Shown: in pieces, positions 43,784-51,769 of the stretch
Position numbering within the stretch: the stretch's first letter is position 1
How the letters are laid out: each line of letters starts with the position of its first letter
Origin: Gemmobacter sp.
GTDB taxonomy: Bacteria > Pseudomonadota > Alphaproteobacteria > Rhodobacterales > Rhodobacteraceae
Reading direction: 5' to 3'
Length of the DNA: 64,000 nucleotides
Assembly (NCBI RefSeq): GCF_034676705.1
Contig: NZ_JAUCBS010000002.1
Location: 506,001 to 570,000, forward strand
The notes under the pieces: generated by a model
The model's database searches: none
What the model was told of the DNA's origin: nothing
The model's input: only the letters and a program-made list of their open reading frames with translations
Made by a program: the position numbers and the translations under genes

Positions 43784-45087
43784 CCCAATCCGAAAAAACC
43801 AAATGGTCGGTCGCCCGGCCGATGGCGCTTGGCCTGATCACCACGGCGGTGCTGCTGGTGGGCACGGTCGGCTGGGGCATGATGACCACGATCACCGGCG
43901 CCGTCGTCACCTCGGGACAGATCGAGGTCGATCAGAACCGCCAGATCGTCCAGCATGCCGATGGCGGCACGGTGCAGGAAATCCGCATCACCGACGGCGC
44001 CTTTGTGCAGGCGGGCGATGTGCTGATGGTGCTGGACGGCACGCTGCTGCAATCGGAACTGACCATCGTCGAGACGCAGTTCTTCGAAATCCTCGCCCGC
44101 CGCGGCCGGCTGGAGGCAGAGCTGAACGATGCCACCAAGATCACCTTTCCTGCCGAACTGGTGGAAATCTCGGGCAGCAGCACCGATGTCGCCGCCCTGA
44201 TGGCCGGCCAGCAGCGCCTGTTCGAGGCGCGGTCCGAAACGCTGACCAAACAGCTGGACCAGCTGGAAAAACGCAAGGAACAGACCGCCAGCCTGATCGA
44301 GGGCATCGACGCCCAGCGCGAGGCGCTGACGATCCAGCTGCGCCTGATCGCGGACGAGCTGTCCAGCCAGCGCCAGCTGCTGGACAAGGGCCTGGCCCAG
44401 GTCAGCCGCGTACTGGCGCTGGAACGCGAGGAAGCGCGCCTTGTCGGCCAGGTCGGCGAACTGACGGCGAACCGCGCCCAGTCCGAAGGCCGCATCACGG
44501 AAACGGAAATCGAGATCCTGCGCCTGTCCTCGGCCCGCCGGGAAGAGGCCAGCACCCAGCTGCGCGATATCGGCTATCGCGAACTGGAACTGGCCGAACG
44601 CCGCCGCGCGCTGCACGAACGGCTGGCCCGGCTGGATATCCGGGCGCCGGTGTCGGGCATCGTGCTGGGGCTGCGGGTAACGACGCCGCGCGCGGTGATC
44701 CGGGCAGCCGATCCGGTGATGTACATCATCCCGCAGGACCGCCCGCTGGTCATTGCCACCCGCGTGCCGACCGTGCATGTCGATCAGGTCCGCCCGGGGC
44801 AAGAGGCCAAGGTGGTGTTTTCCGCCTTTTCCATGCGCACCACGCCCGAGGTGTTCGGCACCGTCACCCGCGTATCCGCAGACGTGCTGGTCGACGAGGC
44901 CACGCAGGCGCCCTATTACCGCGCGGAAATCGAGCTGAACCCGGGCGAGATGCAGAAACTGGGCGATGTGAAGCTGATCCCCGGCATGCCGGTCGAGGCT
45001 TTCATCCGCACCGATGAACGCACCCCGGTGCAGTTCCTGACCAAACCCTTCACCGACTATTTCAACCGTGCCTTCCGCGAAAGCTGA
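43780..45087 (+). CDS. HlyD-family type I secretion adaptor
   Basis: Periplasmic adaptor, 435 residues, bridging the ABC exporter and TolC. One N-terminal membrane segment (LGLITTAVLLVGTVGWGMM), a split lipoyl domain (QHADGGTVQEIRITDGAFVQ and RLDIRAPVSGIVLGLRV) flanking two long coiled-coil helices (about 140-300), and a C-terminal beta domain. GTG 43780 overlaps the exporter stop. Confidence 0.93.
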   Translation: MTQSEKTKWSVARPMALGLITTAVLLVGTVGWGMMTTITGAVVTSGQIEVDQNRQIVQHADGGTVQEIRITDGAFVQAGDVLMVLDGTLLQSELTIVETQFFEILARRGRLEAELNDATKITFPAELVEISGSSTDVAALMAGQQRLFEARSETLTKQLDQLEKRKEQTASLIEGIDAQREALTIQLRLIADELSSQRQLLDKGLAQVSRVLALEREEARLVGQVGELTANRAQSEGRITETEIEILRLSSARREEASTQLRDIGYRELELAERRRALHERLARLDIRAPVSGIVLGLRVTTPRAVIRAADPVMYIIPQDRPLVIATRVPTVHVDQVRPGQEAKVVFSAFSMRTTPEVFGTVTRVSADVLVDEATQAPYYRAEIELNPGEMQKLGDVKLIPGMPVEAFIRTDERTPVQFLTKPFTDYFNRAFRES

Positions 45088-45108
45088 CGGCCCGAGGGAG
45101 ACTGCGAC

Positions 45109-45573
45109 ATGACCGGAACCATCGACGCCCGCCTTGCGGAACTGGGCATTGCCCTGCCTGCGGCCCCTGCCCCGGCAGCCAATTATGTGCCCTTCGTGAT
45201 CAGCGGCAACATGCTCTATGTCTCGGGCCAGATCAGCGCGGGGCCCGACGGGCTGATCACCGGGCGGCTGGGCGACGGGTTGGATGTGGCGGCAGGCGCC
45301 GCAGCGGCGCAGCGCTGCGCGCTGTCGCTGATCGCGCAGGCCAAGGCGGCCTGCGGCGGCGATCTGGACCGCATCGCGCGGGTGGTGAAGCTGGTGGGCT
45401 TTGTCAGTTCCACGGCCGATTTCACCGATCAGCCCAAGGTGGTGAACGGCGCCTCGGATCTGATGGTCGCGGTGTTCGGCGACAAGGGCCGCCATGCGCG
45501 GTCTGCCGTGTCGGCCGCCTCGCTGCCGCTGGGCGTCGCGGTCGAAGTGGAAGCCGTGTTCGAGCTGGCCTGA
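45109..45573 (+). CDS. RidA-family (YjgF-like) imine/enamine deaminase
   Basis: A 154-residue trimeric-fold protein. LYVSGQISAGPDG, the VVKLVGFV strand and the late VNGASDLMVAVFGDKGRHAR with the Arg that binds carboxylates are visible; this long subgroup (about 150 residues) is common in alphaproteobacteria. It detoxifies 2-aminoacrylate-type enamines. Twenty-one bases after the HlyD gene, with two bases to the next gene. Confidence 0.9.
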   Translation: MTGTIDARLAELGIALPAAPAPAANYVPFVISGNMLYVSGQISAGPDGLITGRLGDGLDVAAGAAAAQRCALSLIAQAKAACGGDLDRIARVVKLVGFVSSTADFTDQPKVVNGASDLMVAVFGDKGRHARSAVSAASLPLGVAVEVEAVFELA

Positions 45574-45575
45574 CC

Positions 45576-46352
45576 GTGCCCGGCCCTCGTCTGTCCGACA
45601 GCCTGCGCCGCCTGCCGGTGGCGCACCGGGCCTATCACGACCGCGCGGCCGGCCGCGTGGAGAACAGCCGCGCGGCGATCCGGGCGGCCATCGACGCCGG
45701 CTATGCCATCGAGATCGACCTGCAACTGAGCGCCGATGGCCATGCCATGGTGTTCCACGATGACGATCTGGACCGGCTGACAGGCGCCACTGGCCCGGTG
45801 CGCGCCCGCAGCGCGACGGAATTGCAGGGCATCCGACTGAAGGATGCCGACGAGGGCATCCCGACCTTGGCCGAGGTGCTGGCCCTGGTCGCCGGCCGCG
45901 TGCCGCTGTTGGTGGAGCTGAAGGACCAGGACCGTGGGTTCGGCCCCGGGGTTGGCCTGCTGGAGGCGACGACGGCGCGGCTGCTGGCCGGCTATGCCGG
46001 CGATGTGGCGGTGATGTCCTTCAACCCGCATTCGGTGGCGGAAATGGCCCGCCTGCTGCCCCGGATGCCGCGCGGCATCACCAGCTGGGAATGGAAGGGC
46101 GACGAGGCAGATGCCCTGACCACCGCCCACCGCGACGCCCTGCGCGCGATTGCCGATTATGACCGCGTGGGGGCCAGCTTCATTTCCCATCACTGGACCG
46201 ATCTGGCGCGGTCCCGGGTGGCCGAACTGGCCGCACAGGGGGCCGATGTGCTGTGCTGGACCATCCGGTCTGCCGCGGACGAGGCAGAGGCGCGCAAGCT
46301 GGCCTGCAATGTCACCTTTGAAGGATATGCCGCCGCCATCCCGCAGGCGTGA
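45576..46352 (+). CDS. Glycerophosphodiester phosphodiesterase
   Basis: Hydrolyses phospholipid head-group diesters to glycerol-3-phosphate. The 258-residue TIM barrel has VAHRAYHDRA (His-Arg pair), ENS, IEIDLQLSADGHAMVFHDD and LVELKD metal residues. No signal peptide, so cytoplasmic. Only a GTG start (45576) fits. Followed by repeat copy 9. Confidence 0.92.
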   Translation: MPGPRLSDSLRRLPVAHRAYHDRAAGRVENSRAAIRAAIDAGYAIEIDLQLSADGHAMVFHDDDLDRLTGATGPVRARSATELQGIRLKDADEGIPTLAEVLALVAGRVPLLVELKDQDRGFGPGVGLLEATTARLLAGYAGDVAVMSFNPHSVAEMARLLPRMPRGITSWEWKGDEADALTTAHRDALRAIADYDRVGASFISHHWTDLARSRVAELAAQGADVLCWTIRSAADEAEARKLACNVTFEGYAAAIPQA

Positions 46353-46380
46353 TCGCGGGGTGGCTGGTGTTGGCAGCCTC

Positions 46381-46409
46381 CGGCGGGGATATTTGGATCA
46401 GAGCGAAAT
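46381..46409 (+). repeat. Dispersed intergenic repeat, copy 9
   Basis: CGGCGGGGATATTTGGATCA followed by GAGCGAAAT, ending 12 bases before the next start codon, so it forms the leader of that gene. Confidence 0.7.
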
Positions 46410-46421
46410 GGGGGCTGGCGG

Positions 46422-47597
46422 ATGGATGCGCAGGCCGAGGTGGTGGTGGATCTGCTGAACGGCGTGGCCGAGGTGGCGGCGGCGGATTGGGACGCCTGCG
46501 CCAACCCCGGCGGCGGCGTGCCGGTGGATCCGTTCACCACGCATCGGTTTCTGGTGGCGCTGGAGCGGTCGGGTTCGGTCGGGCAAGGCACCGGATGGGC
46601 GCCGCGTCCGCTGGTGGTGCGCGCCGGGGGGCGGGTGGTCGCGGTGGCGCCGCTGTATGTCAAGACGCACAGCCAGGGCGAATATATCTTTGACCATGCC
46701 TGGGCCGATGCCTGGGAACGGGCGGGCGGGCGCTATTACCCCAAGTTGCAGCTGGCCGTGCCCTTTACCCCCGCCACCGGGCGGCGGTTCCTGTGCGCCC
46801 CGGGGTGGGAGGGGGCGGGCCGCGCCGCCCTGCTGGCCGCGATGGAGCGGGTGGTGGCGCAGAACCACCTGTCCTCGGCCCATGTCACCTTTTGCACCGG
46901 GGACGAGGCGACGTCCGCCCCCGGCTGGCTGCACCGGGTGACGCAGCAGTTCCACTGGGTGAACCGCGGCTATGCCGGCTATGACAATTTCCTTGCCGCC
47001 CTGTCGTCGCGCAAGCGCAAGGCCCTGCGCAAGGAACGGGCGGTGGCGCAGGGCTTTGGCGGCACGATCCGGGCGCTGACCGGAAACGATCTGCGGCCCG
47101 AGCATTGGGATGCCTTCTGGCGGTTCTATCAGGACACCGGCAGCCGCAAATGGGGCCGGCCCTATCTGACCCGCGCGTTTTTCGATGCCCTGCACGAGAC
47201 GATGCGCGACGATGTGCTGCTGGTGCTGGCCGAACGCGGCGGGCGGCCGGTGGCCGGGGCGCTGAACTTCATCGGGCGCGAGACGCTTTTCGGCCGATAC
47301 TGGGGCTGCGTCGAGGATCACCCCTTCCTGCATTTCGAACTGTGCTATCATCAGGCCATCGACTGGGCCATCGCCCACGCTCTGGCGCGGGTCGAGGCGG
47401 GGGCGCAAGGCGAACACAAGCTGGCGCGGGGCTATCTGCCCAGTCCGGTGCATTCGCTGCACTGGATCGCCGACCGGGGCTTTCGCGACGCGGTGGACCG
47501 TTACCTTCAGGCCGAACGCGCCGCCGTGGACGAGGAGATCGAGGTGGTCACGGCCTGGGGCCCGTTCCGCCGCAATCAGGGAGAGGATCATGACTGA
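46422..47597 (+). CDS. DUF482/COG3146-type GNAT-fold acyltransferase
   Basis: A 391-residue protein with FemAB-like double GNAT fold. Recognisable stretches include VVAVAPLYVKTHSQGEYIFD, AWADAWERAGGRYYPKLQ, LSSRKRKALRKERA and GAQGEHKLARGYLPSPVHS. Family function is not established; the name reflects predicted peptide-acyltransferase activity. It overlaps the GST gene by eight bases. Confidence 0.87.
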   Translation: MDAQAEVVVDLLNGVAEVAAADWDACANPGGGVPVDPFTTHRFLVALERSGSVGQGTGWAPRPLVVRAGGRVVAVAPLYVKTHSQGEYIFDHAWADAWERAGGRYYPKLQLAVPFTPATGRRFLCAPGWEGAGRAALLAAMERVVAQNHLSSAHVTFCTGDEATSAPGWLHRVTQQFHWVNRGYAGYDNFLAALSSRKRKALRKERAVAQGFGGTIRALTGNDLRPEHWDAFWRFYQDTGSRKWGRPYLTRAFFDALHETMRDDVLLVLAERGGRPVAGALNFIGRETLFGRYWGCVEDHPFLHFELCYHQAIDWAIAHALARVEAGAQGEHKLARGYLPSPVHSLHWIADRGFRDAVDRYLQAERAAVDEEIEVVTAWGPFRRNQGEDHD

Positions 47598-48207
47598 CCT
47601 GACCTTCTGGACCAATCCGCAATCGCGCGGCGCCATTGCCCGCTGGATGCTGGAAGAGGTCGGCGCCCCCTATGACACCGTGGTCATGGGGTTCGGCCCA
47701 CCGATGAAGGTGCCGGAATATCTGGCGGTCAACCCGATGGGCAAGGTGCCGGCGATCCGCCATCGCGGCCAGGTGGTGACCGAGGCGGCGGCGATCTGCG
47801 CCTATCTGGCCGATGCCTTTCCGCAGGCAGACCTGGCCCCACCCTTGCAGGACCGCGCCGCCTATTACCGCTGGCTGTTCTTTGGCGCCGGTCCGATGGA
47901 GGCGGCGGCCACCAACAATGCGCTTGGCGTGGTGGTGCCGATCGAACGACGGGGCATGGTGGGCTACGGCGATCCGCAGCTGGTGATCGCGACACTGGAA
48001 ACACGGGTGAAGCAAAGCGAATATCTGGCAGGCGATACCTTTACCGCGGCCGATGTCTATACCGGCAGCCAGATCGGCTGGGGGCTGAAATTCGGCATCA
48101 TCCCGGCGCGGCCGGCGTTTCAGGATTACTGGGCGCGCATGTCGGCCCGCCCGGCGCATCAGCGCGCCACCGCCAAGGATGCGGCCCTGATCGGGGGCCG
48201 CGCATGA
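47590..48207 (+). CDS. Glutathione S-transferase family protein
   Basis: A 205-residue protein with thioredoxin-like N-domain (FWTNPQSRGAIARWMLEEVG with the active Ser/Arg, VNPMGKVPAIRHRG, EAAAICAYLAD) and helical C-domain ending in FTAADVYTGSQIGW. Substrate unknown. It overlaps the pterin dehydratase start by four bases. Confidence 0.9.
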   Translation: MTDLTFWTNPQSRGAIARWMLEEVGAPYDTVVMGFGPPMKVPEYLAVNPMGKVPAIRHRGQVVTEAAAICAYLADAFPQADLAPPLQDRAAYYRWLFFGAGPMEAAATNNALGVVVPIERRGMVGYGDPQLVIATLETRVKQSEYLAGDTFTAADVYTGSQIGWGLKFGIIPARPAFQDYWARMSARPAHQRATAKDAALIGGRA

Positions 48208-48557
48208 CGCCCCTGTCTCCGCAGGCGCGGGCGCGCGATCTGCCGGGGGTGCTGGCCACCGGATGGGCGCTGCTGGACGGGCGCGATGCCATCCGCAAGG
48301 TCTGGCGGTTTGCCGATTTCGCGGCCGCATGGGGCTTCATGTGCCGGGTGGCGCCCATTGCGGAACGGCTGGACCATCACCCCGAATGGACCAACCGCTA
48401 CAACATTGTCGAGGTGACGCTGATCACCCATGATTGCGGCGGGCTGTCCGACCTGGACCTTGCGCTGGCGCAAGAGATGGACCGGCTGGCCGGCGATACC
48501 CCGCTGGCCGCCGCCAGCGCCCCCACCAGTTGCGAGGAACGCGCCGCCCGGCGCTAG
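48204..48557 (+). CDS. phhB: 4a-hydroxytetrahydrobiopterin dehydratase (pterin-4-alpha-carbinolamine dehydratase)
   Basis: Recycles the pterin cofactor of aromatic amino-acid hydroxylases. The 117-residue protein has FADFAAAWGFMCRVAPIAER, LDHHPEWTNRYNIVEVTL with the HHPEW core, and LTHDxGGLSDLDLALA-type end. No phenylalanine hydroxylase is in the window. Its stop overlaps the convergent SDR stop. Confidence 0.93.
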   Translation: MTPLSPQARARDLPGVLATGWALLDGRDAIRKVWRFADFAAAWGFMCRVAPIAERLDHHPEWTNRYNIVEVTLITHDCGGLSDLDLALAQEMDRLAGDTPLAAASAPTSCEERAARR

Positions 48558-49291
48558 CCCCGCCCGATCAGCGGCATGGTGGTGGCCATCAGCGTCATCC
48601 ACTGGGGATTGGCCTCCAGCGGCAGGGCGGCCAGATGGACGATGGTATCGGCCACCGTCGCCACATCCATCATCGGGGTATCGGGGGCATCGGGGTCGGC
48701 GGCCTTGACGCGGGCCATGTGGCCTTCCAGCAGGGGCGTCCGGGCATTGCCGATGTCGATCTGGCCCACGGCGATGCGAAAGGAGCGGCCGTCCAGCGAC
48801 AACTGCTTGGTCAGGCCGGTGATCGCGTGTTTGGTGGCGGTATAGCACACGGCGCCGGGCCGGGGCGATTGTGCCGCGACCGATCCGTTGTTCAGGATCC
48901 GCCCGCCCTGCGGCACCTGCCGCCGCATCCGGCCAAAGGCGGCACGGGCGCACAGGAACATGCCGGTCAGGTTGACGGCGACCGACCGGGTCCAGTCCTC
49001 CAGCGGGATTTCGTCGATCAGGCCGGCGGGGGTAAAGATGCCCGCGTTGTTGACCAGCAGGTCGATGCGGCCGAACCGTTCGACCACGGCGTCGAAGGCG
49101 GCATCGACCTGCGCGGGATCCGTTACATCGCAGACCAGCGGCAGCGCCTGCGGGTGACGGGCCGCCACCTCCTCCAGCACGGTCCGACGGCGGGCCAGCA
49201 GCGCGACCTGCCAGCCGGCGGCAAGCAGCGCCCGGGCAGTGGCAGCACCGATCCCGTCGGAGGCGCCGGTGACGATGGCGACGCCGGGCAC
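48554..49291 (-). CDS. SDR-family oxidoreductase
   Basis: A 245-residue protein. TGASDGIGAATA cofactor motif, NNAG, NNGSVAAQSPRPGAVCYTAT and K complete the tetrad (YxxxK intact). NAD(H) or NADP(H) specificity and substrate unknown. It precedes nothing else in operon; the small RAM protein lies one base beyond its start side. Confidence 0.9.
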   Translation of the reverse strand: MPGVAIVTGASDGIGAATARALLAAGWQVALLARRRTVLEEVAARHPQALPLVCDVTDPAQVDAAFDAVVERFGRIDLLVNNAGIFTPAGLIDEIPLEDWTRSVAVNLTGMFLCARAAFGRMRRQVPQGGRILNNGSVAAQSPRPGAVCYTATKHAITGLTKQLSLDGRSFRIAVGQIDIGNARTPLLEGHMARVKAADPDAPDTPMMDVATVADTIVHLAALPLEANPQWMTLMATTMPLIGRG

Positions 49292-49292
49292 G

Positions 49293-49529
49293 TCAGAATG
49301 CCTTGAAGGTCATGGTCGTCAGGGTGCGGACGATGCCGGGAATGCCGAACAGCCGCTCGGCCAGGTAATGGCCGACATCGGCGTCGTCGGGGATATAGAC
49401 CTTGGCGATCAGGTCGTATTCGCCCGATGTCGAATACAGCTCCGATACCACCTCGGCATCCCAGACGGCGTTGGCCACCTCGTAGGTCTTGCCGGGCTGG
49501 CAGTGGAACTGGACGAAAACGCAGGTCAT
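49293..49529 (-). CDS. Stand-alone Lrp/AsnC ligand-binding (RAM) domain protein
   Basis: A 78-residue protein that is only the C-terminal domain of Lrp/AsnC regulators (VFVQFHCQPGKTYEVANAVW, STSGEYDLIAKVYI, GIPGIVRTLTTMTF). It lacks an HTH, so it may bind an amino acid or modulate a full regulator by mixed oligomers. Strong AGGGAGCC site upstream of ATG 49529. The SDR starts one base after its stop. Confidence 0.9.
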   Translation of the reverse strand: MTCVFVQFHCQPGKTYEVANAVWDAEVVSELYSTSGEYDLIAKVYIPDDADVGHYLAERLFGIPGIVRTLTTMTFKAF

Positions 49530-49653
49530 GGCAGGCTCCCTTCAGGCTTGACCAACGATAGGCCGACGGGCGGCGGCGCGAAAGGGGGGCAAGGTTACCG
49601 ATTGTCAACCGTTTGGGCCTAGGCTGGGGGCAAGGCAACGGAAAGGGACGCGC

Positions 49654-49989
49654 ATGGACATCGCCTGCGAACAGGATGGCGGCATATTGGTCGCCCGGGT
49701 GCTGGCCGCGCGCATCGACGCGGCGGTCGCCATCCGCTTCAAGGACTTGATGCGCGAGGTGTTGCAGACGCCTGCCCCGCGCGTGGTGCTGGATCTGTCC
49801 CGCGTGGATTTTCTGGACAGCAGCGGTCTGGGCGCCGTGGTGGCGGTGATGAAGCTGGCAGGTCCGGGGCGCAGCCTGGAACTGGCGGCGCTGACCCCCT
49901 CGGTGCAAAAGGTGTTCCGCCTGACCCGGATGGATCAGGTGTTCACCATTCACCCGCAGGCGCCGGCCGGGGTGCGCCATGCCGGATAG
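49654..49989 (+). CDS. STAS-domain anti-sigma factor antagonist
   Basis: A 111-residue protein with the STAS core VVLDLSRVDFLDSSGLGAVV; the phosphorylatable Ser is in DSSGLG. It would be bound and phosphorylated by the partner kinase encoded next (11-base overlap). In other bacteria such pairs control a sigma factor or stress/biofilm response. No sigma factor or PP2C phosphatase gene lies nearby. Confidence 0.9.
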   Translation: MDIACEQDGGILVARVLAARIDAAVAIRFKDLMREVLQTPAPRVVLDLSRVDFLDSSGLGAVVAVMKLAGPGRSLELAALTPSVQKVFRLTRMDQVFTIHPQAPAGVRHAG

Positions 49990-50434
49990 GCCGCCCGACA
50001 TGGGCGATCTGGCCGATTTCGGCGTCGTGCGGCTGGTGATCCCGGCGGAACCCATGGCGGTGCGGCAGGCGCTGGAACAGCTGTTCGCCACCGTACCGCC
50101 CGGACTGCTGCCCGAGGATCTGCGCATGTCGGCCGAAATCGTCATTGCCGAGGTGCTGAACAACATCGTCGAACATGCCTATGCCGGCAGCAGCGGCGAT
50201 ATCGACCTGTCGGTGCAGCCACTGCACGGCGGCCTGCGCTGTTCCGTGACCGATCATGGCGCGCCGATGCCCGACCATCGGCTGCCAGGCGGCGCCCTGC
50301 CCGCCTGGCAGCCGGACGACCTGCCCGAAGGGGGATTCGGCTGGTTCATGATCCAGGCCCTGGCGCAGGACATCCGCTATGACCGGATCGGGGCGACCAA
50401 CCGCCTGACCTTCTGGTTGCCCGCCGAAGGCTAG
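49979..50434 (+). CDS. RsbW/SpoIIAB-type anti-sigma kinase (HATPase)
   Basis: A 151-residue histidine-kinase-like ATPase. The N-box reads EVLNNIVEHAYAG and the G1/G2 boxes CSVTDHGAPMP and GGFGWFMIQALAQDI. It phosphorylates STAS proteins at Ser. It overlaps the STAS gene and ends at TAG 50432-50434, six bases or so before the IS element; any third gene of the module may have been cut off. Confidence 0.9.
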   Translation: MPDRPPDMGDLADFGVVRLVIPAEPMAVRQALEQLFATVPPGLLPEDLRMSAEIVIAEVLNNIVEHAYAGSSGDIDLSVQPLHGGLRCSVTDHGAPMPDHRLPGGALPAWQPDDLPEGGFGWFMIQALAQDIRYDRIGATNRLTFWLPAEG

Positions 50435-50439
50435 GCTCC

Positions 50440-51245
50440 AGCCTCAATCAAGCCCACCAGATGACGATAGCTGCGATGGCGACGGCTGAAGCGAAGTTGA
50501 TGGCGAGTTTGTCGTATCGTGTTGCGATGGGCCTCCAGTCCTTGAGGCGACAGAAGGCGCGTTCGATCATGTTGCGGTTGATGTATGCGGTTGCATCGTA
50601 GGGGATGGGTGTTTTGCGCGATCTGGTCGCGGGGATGACGGCCTCGGTTCTGGTGGCCGCAAGGCGGTCGCGCAAGCTGTTCGCGTCATGGCCCTTGTCA
50701 GCCAGAAGGCGGTTCGGGGCCGGGCATTTGTCCAGGAGCGCAGGCGCTTCGGTAATGTCGGCGTGGTTTCCGGGGCTGAGGGTGAAAGCCACTGCACGTC
50801 CGCAACCATCTGTCAGGGCATGGATTTTGGTGGTTGGACCGCCACGCGAGCGCCCGATGGCCTGAATTTTCGCCCCCCTTTTCCGCCGTGTGCAGAGCGG
50901 TGGGCGCGGACGGCAGTGCTGTCGATACTCAGGTCATCCGGCAGTTCCGCCTGCGCCGCAAGGGTGGCGAAGATGCGCCCCCAGAGGCCGCGATGGCTCC
51001 ACCGGTTGAACCGGTTGTAGATCGTCGTCGCAGGGCCGTAGTCGGACGGGCAATCCTCCCACCGGCACCCGACCCGCAGCACATGGATGATGCCGCTGAT
51101 GACGCGGCGGTCATCCACCCCCCGCGCCCCCGGCTGGTTCCCGGGCAAAAGCGGCTCAAGCCCCGCCCACGCCCGGTCCGAAAGCCAAAATCCACCCGAC
51201 ATGACCCATCCCCACTGCAAGTTGGGCGAGGTGAATCAGACCATA
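50440..51245 (-). mobile_element. IS5-family insertion sequence (IS427/IS1248-like), boundaries approximate
   Basis: About 0.8 kb with a two-frame transposase. The ends look like AGCCTCAATCAAG (left, near 50443) and, reading inwards on the other strand, GGTCTGATTCACC (right, near 51234), matching at only about half of 13 positions, so the exact termini and any target duplication are not resolved. Confidence 0.75.
50448..51202 (-). CDS. IS5-family transposase, two frames joined by a -1 shift
   Basis: The first frame (51202 to 50813) carries the DUF4096 N-domain (WLSDRAWAGLEPLLPG) and the first catalytic Asp in SIDSTAVRAHR. The second frame (ends 50448) carries LLADKGHDAN and the Glu region NRNMIERAFCRLKDWR. 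Reading on after an A4G6C run near 50887-50900 in the -1 frame gives KIQAIGRSRGGPTTKIHALT, joining both halves. The total of 755 bases equals 252 codons when one base is read twice. Programmed frameshifting is usual in this group, so the element may be active. Confidence 0.85.
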
Positions 51246-51573
51246 AGATTTAGATCAATAGGTTGATTGGGTTTTGACCCTAGGGGGTGACCCTGGGCCA
51301 CGGCCGGCATGGGCATTACGCAACTTCCCATGCCGCGCGGATCATCGCAAAGGCTGAGCTGGCGCAGGACGACCGCGGGGTGGCTGGGGTGCGTTCGAGA
51401 AGCTCGCGCAGATAGCCTTCGTAGTTCGCGAACGCGAGCAGTGGTTGGGCCAGCCCCCAGCCGTGCCCTGAATGGCGCGGGCGTGGTTGTCTTCCTCCGC
51501 CCGGGCCCGCCTTGTACTCTGCAACACAGAACCCGACCGGCGCCCCGGCTTCCGCAGGGGCGTCCGGTTGTTG
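51246..51573. other. Gene-poor stretch beside the IS element
   Basis: I see no convincing gene here. Short frames on both strands are arginine- and proline-rich and resemble shadow frames. One minus-strand stretch (FANYEGYLRELLERT, about 51400-51440) looks protein-like but is embedded in frame-broken sequence. It may be a decayed gene between the IS and the catabolic operon. Confidence 0.5.
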
Positions 51574-51765
51574 TCAACCTTTCATTCTGGCGGTTTCCAA
51601 GGCCGTTTTCAGAATGTCCGCATCTCCGATCTGATTGGCCAGCACAAGGATCAGCCGGGCGTTCAGGGCCGCGCTTTCGTCGTCGCTCAGACCCTCATGG
51701 GCCAGAATCAGCCGGGCGTAGAACCCATCGGGATCGGCGATGTTCGGGGTCAGGATCAGGTCCAT
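51574..51765 (-). CDS. DUF2783 family small protein
   Basis: A 63-residue protein (MDLILTPNIADPDGFYARLI; LSDDESAALNARLILVLANQ). ATG 51765 has AAGGAG seven bases upstream; the start overlaps no other gene, and the hydroxylase stop lies four bases upstream. I recall such proteins accompanying FAD hydroxylases in aromatic clusters. Role unknown; perhaps a small subunit or stabiliser of the hydroxylase. Confidence 0.8.
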   Translation of the reverse strand: MDLILTPNIADPDGFYARLILAHEGLSDDESAALNARLILVLANQIGDADILKTALETARMKG

Positions 51766-51769
51766 CTTC

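Noticed and set aside
1481..46409. Repeats considered as a CRISPR array
   Set aside because: Copies are kilobases apart in both orientations with no spacers or cas genes; they are dispersed intergenic elements.
51236..51577. 113-codon minus-strand frame beside the IS
   Set aside because: Arginine/proline-rich, no ribosome site and no family; kept only as a gene-poor stretch.
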